Part shown: one piece after another, positions 34,952-46,763 of the stretch
Position numbering within the stretch: the stretch's first letter is position 1
How the letters are laid out: each line of letters opens with the position of its first letter
Assembly (NCBI RefSeq): GCF_905475465.1
Contig: NC_062248.1
Location: 7,750,001 to 7,814,000 of the forward strand
Source of the DNA: Pieris napi
Taxonomy: Eukaryota > Arthropoda > Insecta > Lepidoptera > Pieridae
Reading direction: 5' to 3'
Length of the DNA stretch: 64,000 bases
The notes under the pieces: generated by a model
Databases searched by the model: none
What the model was told of the DNA's origin: nothing
The model's input: only the letters and a program-made list of their open reading frames with translations
Made by a program: the position numbers and the translations under genes

Positions 34952-35039
34952 ATCATGTTAATACCCACCATACGGAACGGACGTACCTTACTATATACTC
35001 ATAACCAAGTGAGAATAAATTAATTAATTAAGTAATAAA

Positions 35040-36248
35040 ATGCCTCAAGTGTGCAGTGGCTGTAAGGCAGATATATCGAATGTGCCTTATTTGGAGTGTA
35101 GTAATAAAAAGTGTAAAAAGCAGTATGATTTGGATTGTGTAGGAATACCAGTGGATCTATTCAATCAGATAGATAAAAGTGTCTGGGTCTGTCCAGAATG
35201 TATTTCATCTACACATAAGCCGATACGCAACGAGAACACGCCAACTCGGAGAGTATCAGGGCTGGAGAACACCCTGTCCACGAACAGCAACATTAATACA
35301 CAGCGGGGTAGTTGAGTAAAGGGATATGAAGTGCCGACACCACAAAGTAGATATGAGCAAGTCATGATGGAGGAAATCAGAGCATTTCGCTCAACAGTAC
35401 TATCCTGCTTGGAAACACAATCAAGTGACATCAAGAGAATCGAGGAGGTATGTTGTGGTATGAAAATAGAAATACAAAAGCTTCGTGATACAAACCTGAA
35501 GGCTTTCGAAGAGAAAAGTAGCACTGTTGACATATTACGCAGCCAGCTGGAGAAATTAAAAGTTCGTAATTACCAATTGGAATACTTGATTGGCGCATCC
35601 GAGGTTCCACATACATCTTTGTCACTAACACCGAACACCGAGGTTCCACAAACATCTTTGTCACTAACACCGAATAAGATACAAACCGAAACGTTAAATA
35701 TGCAGGACACCGACACTACATTAAACACGATCACCGATATTAAAACTAAAACGGCGGCATCGGCAAAACCGGTTTATAGTGAGGTTGCAAAGACGGAACT
35801 GCAAGCGACAGCTCGAAGAGCGACTTCGCTCGCAAACGAGGCGAGTACAATAACATCAAATGAGGTTTATGCGGACGCGGCCGGTTGGATTACAGTACAA
35901 AGGAAAAATAATAAATTTCAACGTAAATCTGTAAAAAGAGGTCAAAATACTAACATACTTGACCTGCAAGCTATGGAGCGAAAGAAACATCTTCACGTAT
36001 GGCGATTGCACCCAGAAACGACCATAGAAAAGTTAACAGCTCATGTAAAAAATATATGTAATGACCCAACTGTTAAAATTGAAAAAATTAAGCTCAAAAC
36101 AGAAAGGGATTATTCTTCTTTTATAATTGGCGTAGCGGAGGGTAGTTATGAAAAATTGTGCAAACCAGAAGTATGGCCTGTAAATACAGAGTTTGCAGAA
36201 TGGATTTGGTTTCGGAAGTCCACAATTAAAGGAAACGCGGGAACCTAG
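35040..36248 (+). pseudogene. LINE copy 2 ORF1 (PHD-type), interrupted
   Basis: 35040-35315 encodes a PHD-like finger (CSGCKADI, CSNKKCKKQYDLDC, WVCPEC) and ends at a TGA. 35331-36248 continues with coiled-coil and C-terminal parts (305 codons). The interior holds a 45-bp direct duplication (EVPHTSLSLTPN and EVPQTSLSLTPN). An in-frame or nearby stop splits what is one ORF in copy 1. Confidence 0.75.
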
Positions 36249-36250
36249 TA

Positions 36251-39200
36251 AAATAAATATTTATTACCAAAATGTAGGACTACGGACAAAACTAAACGAG
36301 TTTTGTACAAACATACAATCTTCAGGAGCGGATTTATTTGCCATTACGGAAACAAGCTGCAATACATCCATATATAACGCGGAGTTGGTACCACCGAGCT
36401 ACAATATACTAAGATGTGACCGGGCGGATGGACGTAAACAAGGAGGTGCGCTTCTCGTGGCCACAAACCGGTTTGAGCTACGACGCGTATCGCTACCGGG
36501 GGATGTCATAATAGATAAATGTACCTTCGAACTACTTTGTGCGACCGTACATAAACATAACAAATATTTATTTTTGTGTTGCGTTTTGTATATACCACCT
36601 GTCGTGTATGCGGTGATGTTAATTATTTCGACTATGTGTTTGCGTGTTGTTCCCACGAGAATGTAAGTGCGTGCTCCTATTTCACCATGCCTCCTGCTGA
36701 TAGGGGACAAGTCTTTGTTTTTATTTATGTTATTATTATTAATTACTTAAAATGTCATGTGGAACATGGTGTAATGGTTGCAGCTCCTTACAAACGTTGT
36801 GTAAAAAAAAAAAAAACATGGCGATTAAAAAGAGTGGCGGAGAGTTTATTGCCAGTTCTTCTCTTCCGTTCTACGCCCTTGATTTGAGAACTGGCAGTAA
36901 ATGTAAAATTAGAAGCATTAATATTTATTTCTTTAATGACGAATCACAAGTGTACATTGTGTTACCTACGTGAATAAATGATTTTTGAATTTGAATTGAA
37001 TTTGACGGTAATGAAAATGAATATATGCTATTGTTTAGATTATTAGAACAGTTGTGTACTAAGTATAAGGATATGATTGTAATAGGTGACTTCAATCTAT
37101 ACTCTTGTAATACACATACAATTAATTATTATGAGTATTTTGTTTCTTTTTGTGAACTCACACAGAGAAATGAGGTGCCAAACTGTAACAATAGGTATTT
37201 GGATCTAGTGCTGTGTTCGTTGAGTCTAGGTGAGAGTGTGAGTGTCAGTCGGGCGGACGAGGCGCTCGTGTTGATAGATAGGCACCACCCACCGCTAGTC
37301 ATTTGCGTTCCGCAGGTAAGGAAACAGGCGACCGCTACTAGTGCTACAGATATATCTCAACCGCTGCTAAGTATACAACAAAATGACGACTTATGGCCGC
37401 AGTGGAATTTTTATAAAGCAGATTTTAATAAGTTGTATTATATGTTAATGATGCACGACTGGTCTCCTATTTACAGTATAGGGGAGACAGAGGATATTCT
37501 GAATTATTTTTATGGTGTTATGTATTGTATTTTAGATGATTGTGTTCCCAGGAAACAGCGATGCAGTGTAAATTCTAGGTACAATTACCCAGAGTGGTAC
37601 ACAGCTGAAATTATTCGCAACATAAAATTAAAAGCACGATTGCACAAGCAATACAAAATTAGTGGTTTGTCAAGTGATTACGAAATGTTCGCCCAGTGTA
37701 GGGCGACGGTTAAACAGATGATAACATCAACCCATGAAAAATACCAGGATAATGTGCAACGCAATATCACGAGAGATCCCAAATCTTTTTGGGATTATGT
37801 AAGATGTAAAAAAGGCTCTGTTAATCATAAAACGATTACTAAAGACGGTAATAATTTAGCGGAGGCTGAATGTGCGCACGAATTTGCGAATTTTTTTAAA
37901 TCGGTCTACAGTCCGCGGATAGCAAAATTAGACTGGGAGGCGGCTGTTGCGGAGAGCGGGGTGAGCAGTGCCCGAGTACATATTTCAAGTTTTGATGCGA
38001 ATCAGGTGAGGGAGGCACTAATAAAGCTGAAACCAAAGCGCTCCGCGGGACCGGATGGCATCCCGGCATTTATCATTAGGGACTGTAGGGATTTTCTAAC
38101 GTACCCACTTCTTTATTTATATAATACTTGCTTTGAGTCGGCCTGTTTCCCGGAACGCTGGAAACGTACACGGGTGATACCAGTGCCTAAGGGTGAAGGA
38201 GGATCGGAAGTAAACGGATACAGGCCAGTGGCGGTTCTGTCGGCGCCAGCGAAGGTATTTGAAACAGTAGTCCACCATTCTGTTTTGAGGCAAGTTGACG
38301 TTACGCTATCAGACGCGCAGCATGGGTTCAGATGTAATCGCAGTACGACTACTAACCTGCTGAATTTTATGACTTATGTGGTTCCTAGCGTGGATTCAGA
38401 GGTGCAGGTTGACGCCGCATACTTTGATTTTCAAAAAGCATTTGATATGGTTGATAATGACATCTTATTAACTAAGCTGGCAACAGTCGGATGCACTCCC
38501 AAATTGTTAAATTTTTTTGCGGATCACATGAGGAACAGGAAACAGTATATCGAATATGCAGGTTATAAACCTGAACCCTACTATACGAGATCGGGTGTGA
38601 GTCAAGGTAGTAATTTAGGACCTCTTCTATTTATTATTATGATAAATGACCTGCCGGGCGTAGTCAGGGATGCCACATGTCTGTTGTTTGCGGATGATCT
38701 CAAACTCCTTATCGCCATAAGAGAAGAAGGAGATTGTGAGCGATTTCAGTTAGATATTGATAGGGTAGGTGAGTGGAGTAAGAAAAATAAACTGTTTTCA
38801 ATACCTCTAAGTGCTCAATTATAACTTTCAGCCGGATGAAAAAACCCATCAACTTCAACTACACCCTGAATAACACAGTACTTAAAAGGATTTATACAGT
38901 GCGCGATTTGGGGGTAAACCTGGACGCTGAGCTAACATTTCGTAATCACATACAAAATGTATGTAAAAAAGCATATAGGAGCTTGGGCTTCGTACTCAGA
39001 AGAGTGGGAGGGTTCACTAGCATCACTGCGATATCCACCTTGTATAATGCATTGGTGAGAAGCCAGTTAGAAAGTAACGCAATTATCTGGGCTCCACATG
39101 AAACTAAGTATAGTCTCATGTTGGAACGTATCCAAAATAAATTTACTCGGTTCTTGTACCTACCCTTTTATCCATTGATGTATCCAACCTTGTTTGTTAT

Positions 39201-39519
39201 AGGCATGGTTGGATACAACAAATTGGAGACAAGGAGGGACATGGCTCTTGCCACGTATATGTTTAAATTATTGCGTGGTAAGACGTCGAATCCGGGGGTC
39301 TTGAAAGAGATTAACCTATGTGTACCCAACAATTACGTGTGGCGTAGGCGGTGTCCACGTCTACTAGCAGTGCCCAGTGCTAGAACAAATTTGCTAGGCA
39401 AAGCTGCGATAACGCGCACCTTACATATACTCAATGAAGTAGCAGACGGCACAGATCTTTTTACATGTTCCCTGAGTGAGTTCACAAAAATCGCACTTTA
39501 TGTTATATGTTATAATTAA
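36251..39519 (+). pseudogene. LINE copy 2 ORF2 (endonuclease-RT), broken
   Basis: Endonuclease start INIYYQNVGLRTKLNEF at about 36250, frame open to YIPP at 36600. It is then interrupted by a foreign 403-bp fragment, resumes at about 37004 (VIGDFNLYSC), RT motifs FDFQKAFDMVDN, GVSQGSNLGPLLF and FADDLK (38688-38705). A frameshift creates a stop at 38822-38824, and the C-terminus (VRDLGVNLDAEL onward) is in the frame 38836-39519. Confidence 0.85.
36601..37003 (+). mobile_element. 3' end of another LINE (CR1-like) inside ORF2
   Basis: Begins after CCACCT of the endonuclease and ends with the repeat TTTTGAATTTGAATTG, a tail type typical of CR1-like LINEs. Contains a run of 14 A near 36802-36816. 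The parent frame continues right after it. No clear target duplication. Confidence 0.7.
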
Positions 39520-39782
39520 CATTTACATTGTTCAAAACAAAATACAATTTTATTGTAACATTAAAATTCAAGACTTATGCAATATTTTAAAAATATTTTG
39601 TTCATTCCTTTAGTCTAAGTAATTATTATTTCACCAATTTTAAGCATTTCTTTATCATTATATACAAAATGTAACAGGGAGTGATTTAATTTGTTTCTAT
39701 TATGATATGTTATATTTAAGGACCACACTATTGTATTAGGTTAGCCTGTAAAGATAGTGATGTGGAGAAAAATAAATAAATA

Positions 39783-41741
39783 CTCAGCCTCCAGGTCCTT
39801 CAAACGAGAAATCACTAAGGCAAAGTCAGAGCACATTGCCAGATTTGGCGAGAGATTGGCCCAACTCCCTTCAGGGACTCGAGCCTTCTGGTCTCTCGCC
39901 AAAGCTGTCCAGGGGAATTTTTGTCAGCCCTCCATTCCGCCACTGCACAGGGAGGATGACTCTCTGGCCCACACTGCGAAGGAGAAGGCCGACCTTTTGG
40001 GCTGTCTCTTCGCGTCCAACTCGACTTTGGATGACCGAGGGAGATCACCACCGACCATTTCGCGGTGTGATTCCTCGATGCCGGAAATCACATTCCGGCA
40101 ACGTGCTGTCCGCAAAGCACTATCTTCCTTGGACATTCATAAGTCGAGCGGGCCGGATGGTATCCCCCCAATTGTGCTGCGTACTTGTGCTCCTGAGTTG
40201 GCTCCGGTCTTAACGCGCCTTTTCCGGTACCTGTACTCGCTCGGCACTGTCCCGAAGTGCTGGAAGACCGCTTCGATACATCCGATCCCGAAAAAAGGCG
40301 ATCGCTCTGATCCGTCCAACTATCGCCCAATAGCTATAACCTCCTTGTTCTCCAAAATAATGGAAACCATTATTAATTGCCAGCTCTTGAGTTATCTAGA
40401 AGGTCACCAGTTGATTAGCGATTCTCAGTACGGCTTTCGTCGTGGTCGCTCAGCTGGTGACCTCCTTGTATACCTTACCCATAGGTGGGCGGAAGCAATT
40501 GAGTCCAAGGGGGAGGCGTTGGCGGTAAGTTTGGACATAGCGAAAGCCTTCGATCGGGTGTGGCACAGAGCACTGCTCTCGAAGCTTCCAGCCTATGGGC
40601 TTCCCGAGAAATTATGCGATTGGATCTCCAGCTTTCTGGCCGATCGGAGCATCAAGGTCGTCATCGACGGAGCATGTTCCGACCTTAAACCCGTGAACGC
40701 TGGGGTCCCACAAGGCTGTGTTCTATCCCCGACCCTATTTCTTCTGCATATCAATGATATGTTGCAACTTAGCAACATTCACTGCTATGCGGATGACAGC
40801 ACTGGGGATATTCTTTACACTGGCCGGGCAGGTATTTCTCGGGCAGTTGTTGATGAGTACCGGAACAAACTTGTGTCTGAAGTCGAAACTCTACTACGTG
40901 GAGTCTCAGACTGGGGCAGACAAAACCTAGTCCAATTTAACCCCAAGAAGACACAAGTTTGCGCGTTTTCCGCTAAAAAAACACCCTTTGTCGCTACTCC
41001 TCTTTTCGAAAACACTCTTCTTAAAGCCACAGCCAGCATTGGAATACTTGGCGTTGACATATCGAACGACGTTCAGTTTCGCGGTCACTTGGAGGGAAAG
41101 GCTAAATTAGCCTCCAAAAAGCTTGGTGTGCTCAGCAAGGCGAGGCGGTACTTCACTCCGGGCCACCGCATGCAACTATATAAAGCGCAAATTCGGCCCC
41201 ACATGGAGTACTGCTCTCACCTCTGGGCGGGGGCTCCCCAGTACCAGCTCCTTCCACTTGACCGTATACAACGCAGAGCGGTTCGAATTGTCGACGACCA
41301 ATCCCTCTCCGAGCGGCTTGATCCTTTGGCGTTGCGTAGAGATGTGGGGTCACTCTGCATCTTCTACCGCATTTACCATGGAGAGTGTTCAGAGGAGTTG
41401 TTCGGATTAATACCTGCAGCTGAATTTCATCATCGGACGTCGAGACAGAATACGAAATTCCACCCGTATCACCTCGACGTCCGCCGTTCCACAACTGAGC
41501 GTTTTTTAAGGCAGTTTTTGCCGCGCACAACCACTATGTGGAACCAGCTGCCCACTGAAGTATTTCCGAACCAATTCGACTTAGGGTCCTTCAAGAAAAG
41601 AGCGTACCTATTCTTAAAAGGCCGGCAACGCACTCGCGAGCCCTCTGGCATTGAGAGTGTCCATGGGCGGCGGTATCACTTAACATCAGGTGAGCCTCCT
41701 GCCCGTTTGCCCCCCGTTCTATAAAAAAAAAAAAAAAAAAA
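39783..41741 (+). mobile_element. 5'-truncated lepidopteran LINE fragment, copy 3
   Basis: Same family as the minus-strand element at 42797-46425; starts at the codons for SASRSFKREITK and ends in A19. It was inserted into the AAAT tail of LINE copy 2: (AAAT)n lies on both sides (39767-39782 and 41742-41764). The ATG at 39757 belongs to the older element's tail. Confidence 0.85.
39784..41724 (+). pseudogene. LINE copy 3 RT domain, 5'-truncated
   Basis: Open for about 647 codons with complete RT: YRPIAITSLFSKIME, SLDIAKAFDRVWH, AGVPQGCVLSPTLF and CYADDST (40785-40802), thumb and C-terminal region to RARLPPVL-like end. The endonuclease half is absent through 5' truncation, so it cannot retrotranspose on its own. 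No internal stop, so the fragment is young. Confidence 0.88.
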
Positions 41742-41764
41742 TAAATAAATAAATAAATAAATAA

Positions 41765-42060
41765 ATTCTATTGTTTATTAACTTACCAATTTGTTATAAA
41801 CAAATATTCAACTTTTGTTTATTTTTTTTCTAAAACTTCTAAAATTAACAAAAACAACCATATATAACAAAGTATAGAAAAATTTTTTTTGTAAATTTTT
41901 TGATTATCATGAATATTACTTTTATTTAAAATTAAAAAAAAAAAATTCTATACTTTGTTATATATGGTTGTTTTTGTTAATTTTAGAAGTTTTAGAAAAA
42001 AAATAAACAAAAGTTGAATATTTATTTATAACAAATTGGTAAGTTAATAAACAATAGAAT
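41765..42060. repeat. Long foldback: 115-bp inverted repeat, 66-bp loop
   Basis: Arms 41765-41879 and 41946-42060 are reverse complements with one mismatch that I can see. Transcription would give a long hairpin. Confidence 0.93.
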
Positions 42061-42785
42061 TGTTGATTAAAAAAAATTTTTTTTCTGTTACTTTATAGAA
42101 GACTGTCAATTATGATTTTTAGGAAAAAAAAAATTTCTTAACTAATTATTTAAACAATAGAAAATTAAAAAAAACGATTATAAACAGTTAAAAATTGTTA
42201 TTAAGGAAAAAATTTTTTTTTAAAAATCATAAAATTTTTAATGTAATAAAGTTGTGTTAAATTTTTTTTTTTAAATATTGATTTAATCAATTTGTTTAAA
42301 AAAAATTTATCAACAAATGGCGGGAATTTTTTTTTTGCAAATTAATAAATATCTTGTATTAATAAAAAAACGATTATATGATGATTGAGAAAAAAAAATT
42401 TTTTTTTAACATCATTACATGGATTTTTAAGTTTTTGCTTAAGTAAAAAAATTGTTATAAACAAAGTATTAATATTTTTTTAACTTTTATGGCACGATCT
42501 ATTTAAGTATGTATGTAAGAAAGGCTCTACGAAGCGAAATATTTTTACGACCATTATTTAAACATTTTTTTTCACTTACAATTAAGACGGTCGTTCGAGA
42601 AAATTTCGTTAGTTAACAATTATTTAACTTGTTGAAAAATTAACTTTAAGTAAAATTTTCAACGGGAATAAATTAATTATAGTGTTCAGAACACACCATA
42701 ATTTTTTCAAATTTAAAAAAAAATATTCAATACCTTAAATAAATTAATTAATGTGCCGTAGTCGCTTTTGACGCCACGCGCGAAT
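42061..42785. other. AT-rich interior of the TIR element
   Basis: Many A/T homopolymer runs and no coding signal. Contains CTGTTACTTTATAG (42085-42098), shared with the palindrome at 34907-34951, and CTACGAAGCG...CCATTATTTAAA (42527-42562), shared with 62638-62675. Confidence 0.75.
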
Positions 42786-42813
42786 TCTAAAAATGTTTTT
42801 TTTTTTTTTTTTT

Positions 42814-43608
42814 ATAAAACAGGGGGCAAACGGGCAGGAGGCTCACCTGATGTTAAGTGATACCGCCGCCCATGGACACTCTCAATGCCAGAGGGCTCGC
42901 GAGTGCGTTGCCGGCCTTTCAGGAATCGGTACGCTCTTTTCTTGAAGGACCCTAAGTCGAATTGGTTCGGAAATACCTCAATGGGCAGCTGGTTCCACAA
43001 AGTGGTGGTGAAAAACGCTCAGTTGTGGAACGGCGGACGTCGAGGTGATACGGGTGGAATTTCGTACTCTGCCTCGACGTCCGATGACGAAACTCAGCTG
43101 CAGGTATTAATCCGAACAACTCCTCTGAACACTCTCCATGGTAAATGCGGTAGAAGATGCAGAGAGACCCCACATCTCTACGCAACGCCAAAGGATCAAG
43201 CCGCTCGGAAAGGGATTGGTCGTCGACGATTCGAACCGCTCTGCGTTGAATACGGTCAAGTGGAAGGAGCTGGTACTGGGGAGCCCCCGCCCAGAGGTGA
43301 GAGCAGTACTCCATGTGGGGCCGAATTTGCGCTTTATATAGTTGCATGCGGTGGCCCGGAGTGAAGTACCGTCTCGCCTTGCTGAGCACACCAAGCTTTT
43401 TGGAGGCTAATTTAGCCTTTCCCTCCAAGTGACCGCGAAACTGAACGTCGTTCGATATGTCAACGCCAAGTATTCCAATGCTGGCTGTGGCTTTAAGAAG
43501 AGTGTTTTCGAAAAGAGGAGTAGCGACAAAGGGTGTTTTTTTAGCGGAAAACGCGCAAACTTGTGTCTTCTTGGGGTTAAATTGGACTAGGTTTAGTCTG
43601 CCCCAGTC
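42814..43608 (-). pseudogene. LINE copy 4 RT C-terminal part
   Basis: Remainder of the RT after the MITE (YFTPGHRMQLYKAQIRPHME region, 43428-42952), then a frameshift near 43010; the final segment (42812-43000) is in another frame. Equivalent to the C-terminus of copy 3. Confidence 0.82.
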
Positions 43609-43611
43609 TGA

Positions 43612-43852
43612 GGGTGAGATCTATAGTGCGCACTTGGACTTTGCTCAGACTTTACTTACGAAAAACACTAAGGTTAAACTATGATTTAGTATATTTATAG
43701 ACATTTTAACGGTGAGATTAAGCTAAGCTCAAGCTAAGACAGAAATTGATGTTTCATTTCATGCAATACCTTCTTTATTATCCTTTAAAAAAGTAAAGAA
43801 TGGTTGTAGTTAAGTCTGAGCAAAGTCTAAGTGCGCACTATAGATCTCACCC
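43612..43852 (-). mobile_element. 241-bp Harbinger-derived MITE
   Basis: Terminal inverted repeats start GGGTGAGATCTATAGTGCGC, with TGA on both sides (43609-43611, 43853-43855). The ends match the TIRs of the Harbinger elements at 56963-61688. The inner 150 bp matches the inverted right end of those elements (TTAACCTTAGTG and TTTATAGACATTTTAACGGTGAG blocks). No ORF. Confidence 0.92.
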
Positions 43853-46297
43853 TGAGACTCCACGTAGAAGAGTTTCGACTTCAGACACAAGTTTGTTCCG
43901 GTACTCATCGACAACTGCCCGAGAAATACCTGCCCGGCCAGTGTAAAAAGTATCCTCAGTGCTGTCATCCGCATAGCAATGAATGTTGCTAAGTTGCAAC
44001 ATATCATTGATATGCAGAAGAAACAGGGTCGGGGATAGAACACAGCCTTGTGGGACCCCCGCGTTCACGGGTTTAAGGTCGGAGCATGCTCCGTCGATGA
44101 CGACCTTGATGCTCCGATCAGCCAGAAAGCTGGAGATCCAATCGCATAATTTCTCGGGTATCCCATAGGCTGGAAGCTTCGAGAGCAGTGCTCTGTGCCA
44201 CACCCGATCGAAGGCTTTCGCTATGTCCAAACTAACCGCCAGCGCCTCCCCCTTGGACTCAATTGCCTCTGCCCATCTATGTGTAAGGTATACAAGAAGG
44301 TCACCAGCCGAACGACCACGACGAAAGCCGTACTGATAATCGCTAATCAGCTGGTGGCCCTCTAGATACCTCAAGAGCTGGCAGTTAACAATGGATTCCA
44401 TTATTTTGGAGAACAAGGAGGTTATGGCTATTGGGCGATAGTTGGACGGATCAGAGCGATCGCGTTTTTTAGGGATCGGATGTATCGAAGCGGTTTTCCA
44501 GCACTTCGGGACAGTGCCAAGCGAGTACAGGTACCGGAAAAGGCACGTTAAGACCGGAGCCAACTCAGGAGCACAAGTACGCAGCACAATTGGGGGGATA
44601 CCATCCGGCCCGCTCGACTTATGAATGTCCAAGGAAGATAGTGCTCTGCGGACAGCACGTTGCCGGAATGTGATTTCCGGCATCGAAGAATCACACCGCG
44701 AAATGGTCGGTGGTGATCTTCCTCGGTCATCCAAAGTCGAGTTGGACGCGAAGAGACAGCCTAAAAGGTCGGCCTTCTCCTTCGCAGTGTGGGCCAGCGA
44801 GTCATCCTCCCTGTGCAGTGGTGGAATAGCGAGCTGACAAAAATTCCCTTGGACAGCTTTGGCGAGAGACCAGAAGGCTCGAGTCCCTGAAGGGAGTTGG
44901 GCCAATCTCTCGCCAAATCTGGCAATGTGCTCTGACTTTGCCTTAGTGATTTCCCGTTTGAAGGACCTGGAGGCTGAGTTATATGCTGTTTTAAGTTCGC
45001 TGGTATTGGCATCACGAGATTTCGCCGCTTCCGCCCATGCCTTAAAGCATTCTCGCTTTCGACGCGCGGCCGCCTTGCAAGAACGTTTAAACCAGGGCTG
45101 AGACTTGCCACCGATCGGCACCGCAGAAAATGGAATAAAGAGTTCCATGCCCTGCAGAACCACTTCGGCGACAGAGGCGGCGACGGAATCTGGAGCTTCC
45201 GGCGAAAAGCACATAGGCCCCCAAGGGTAGGACGCAAAGAAAGACCGCATCCCGTCCCAATCTGCTGACTTATAGTGCCAAATACGGCGACAACCCATAA
45301 AGCGGGGCCGTGAAGGGCGCGTAGATGGCACAGTACTCCGGACCACACAATGATCTGATGAACCCAATGGCGGGTCAACAGAGACTTGATAGTTCTCCGG
45401 ATGTGAAGTCAGCAGAAGGTCCAACAAAGAGGGTTTATGACCATCCACATCTGGTATTCGCGTAATCGCAGGGACCATTTGTGTCAGGTCGTAGGCTAAA
45501 GCAAAGTCGTGAAAGGATCTTCCCGCGTGATCGGTAGTTTCAGAGCCGAGCCAATCGGCATGGTGGGCGTTAAAATCGCCAAGTATCACGATTTCAGCGG
45601 TAGGAACCCTTTCGAGCAGGGAATCTGTAGCCATTTGGATGTGCTGAATGAGTCGGTCAGTTTCGGTATTTCCGCTATGGGACCTATACAGGCATGCGTA
45701 GAATCGCGGATGGTCATCGCAGTCTACGCGCAGCCAGAGGTTAGATAGGTCCCTTCCTTCAAGCGTCCCGAGGCGACGAGAACAGATATCCTCTCTGACG
45801 TACACGCAAACTCCAGCCCGCGGCACAAATGAATGTTCCAATTTGTACCCCGGGTAGGAGAGGTAGGAAGTATCAGCCGGGGAGGAAATCTGAGTCTCGG
45901 TAAGAAAGAGCAAGGCCGGCTTCGCAGTCTCTAAATGGTAGTGGACTGCGTTGATATTGGTATTGAGCCCCCTAACATTTGTGAAGTCCACGGCGAGTGT
46001 GGACGGGGGTGCCTTTGTAGGATTGCTCCGTTTGCCCGGAGAACGATTAATGTTATTATTACCGAGCGCAGAATTGCCCCCCCCAGAATACGAAGGGCAG
46101 CCTGTGCGTCCACCACCGGGCGCAGAGTGTCCCGGTGTTGGACGCCCAGAGGGGGATTCTCCACCGCGAGCGCGTGTGGTACCCCCCTGGGGTAGATTCT
46201 GTTTTTTTTTCTGCACCTTCATATTTCTTGTAGAGGGGGGGGGGAATGGGCTCCGGGAGTCTCTCTCACCGCACGAAACGCGAGTACAATAAGGCAA
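43853..46297 (-). pseudogene. LINE copy 4 endonuclease-RT, N-terminal 815 codons
   Basis: Basic, Gly/Pro-rich N-terminus, endonuclease from about residue 100 (DFTNVRGLNTN, LFLTETQI, ILGDFNAHHADW near 243), then RT with YRPIAITSLFSKIME, SLDIAKAFDRVWHR, AGVPQGCVLSPTLF and CYADDST near 775. The frame runs into the MITE and ends there, losing the RT thumb. The start at 46297 is the first ATG of the open frame. A separate ORF1 is not seen. Confidence 0.85.
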
Positions 46298-46436
46298 ACT
46301 TATTGCATCACTTCACGCCGGTTTTCTGAGAGACAGTGGTACTGCCCCGGTCGTGCCTGCCCATTTGGCTGAAGCCCGAAGGCAACAGCATGGCACTCCC
46401 ACTAGGACATGGCACTCCCACTAGGTCTAAAAATGT

Positions 46437-46763
46437 CACCCGCAGACCTATTTTCAGCGTTAAATTAACATTATAAATAATGGAGATAGAGTTCTGGGAG
46501 TCAGGAGTCTTTTATTAGAAATTTCCTCTTCTTTCAGAATCTTTATTTGAAATTTCTTAAATATTAATAGTTTATTAAATATTGGCAAAAAACTAAATGC
46601 CATTATTTTTTCATCTTTAATGGTCTATAACTTTTGCAATTTTTTATGTGCTAATACACGCTTTTAGCACATTTTTCTAGACGTCATTCCGGATCCAATG
46701 AGCTATCGCACATAATTTTAGGAGTAGTATCTCTATTTTGTTCCATTTTCAACTTTTCGACTA
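46437..46763 (-). repeat. Right end of the TIR element
   Basis: Contains the right terminal inverted repeat (46489-46763) and 50 bp of interior (AGCGTTAAATTAAC), shared with 62675 onward. Confidence 0.88.

Larger units (their letters stand above)
34952..39782 (+). mobile_element. Degenerate LINE (CR1/Jockey group), copy 2
   Basis: Same architecture as copy 1 (PHD-type ORF1, endonuclease-RT ORF2, AAAT-type tail near 39767-39782) but broken. ORF1 has a stop, ORF2 is split by a CR1-like fragment (36601-37003) and a frameshift near 38824. The tail was itself the target of another LINE fragment. The exact 5' end and target duplication are unresolved. Confidence 0.82.
42797..46425 (-). mobile_element. 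Full-length lepidopteran LINE, copy 4, split by a MITE
   Basis: 3' end with poly(A) (T-run on plus at 42796-42813) and the signature GTGAGCCTCCTGCCCGTTTG. 11-bp target duplication TCTAAAAATGT at 42786-42796 and 46426-46436. It contains one long endonuclease-RT ORF and a 5' UTR (46298-46425) with a 17-bp direct repeat, ATGGCACTCCCACTAGG, twice near 46390-46425. Confidence 0.9.
33956..46763. mobile_element. AT-rich element with long terminal inverted repeats, filled with nested LINEs
   Basis: Ends 33956-34234 and 46489-46763 are inverted copies (about 280 bp, a few per cent diverged). Left end AGTCTAGTCGACAAGTTG; right end, inverted, TAGTCGAAAAGTTG, short of the outer AGTC. The satellite monomer is split at GATAT|GTTGAA with ATAT on both sides (33952-33955, 46764-46767), a likely 4-bp target duplication. 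Subtracting inserts leaves roughly 2.3 kb of AT-rich DNA with no transposase, so it is non-autonomous and of unknown superfamily. A shortened relative sits at 62638-62985. Confidence 0.8.

Noticed and set aside
39757..39783. ATG at 39757 as the start of the 655-codon RT ORF
   Set aside because: This ATG lies in the 3' tail of the preceding LINE; the RT fragment begins at the 5'-truncation point.
42885..43364. Plus-strand ORF of 159 codons (and others in 44-46 kb)
   Set aside because: Shadow frames of the minus-strand LINE.
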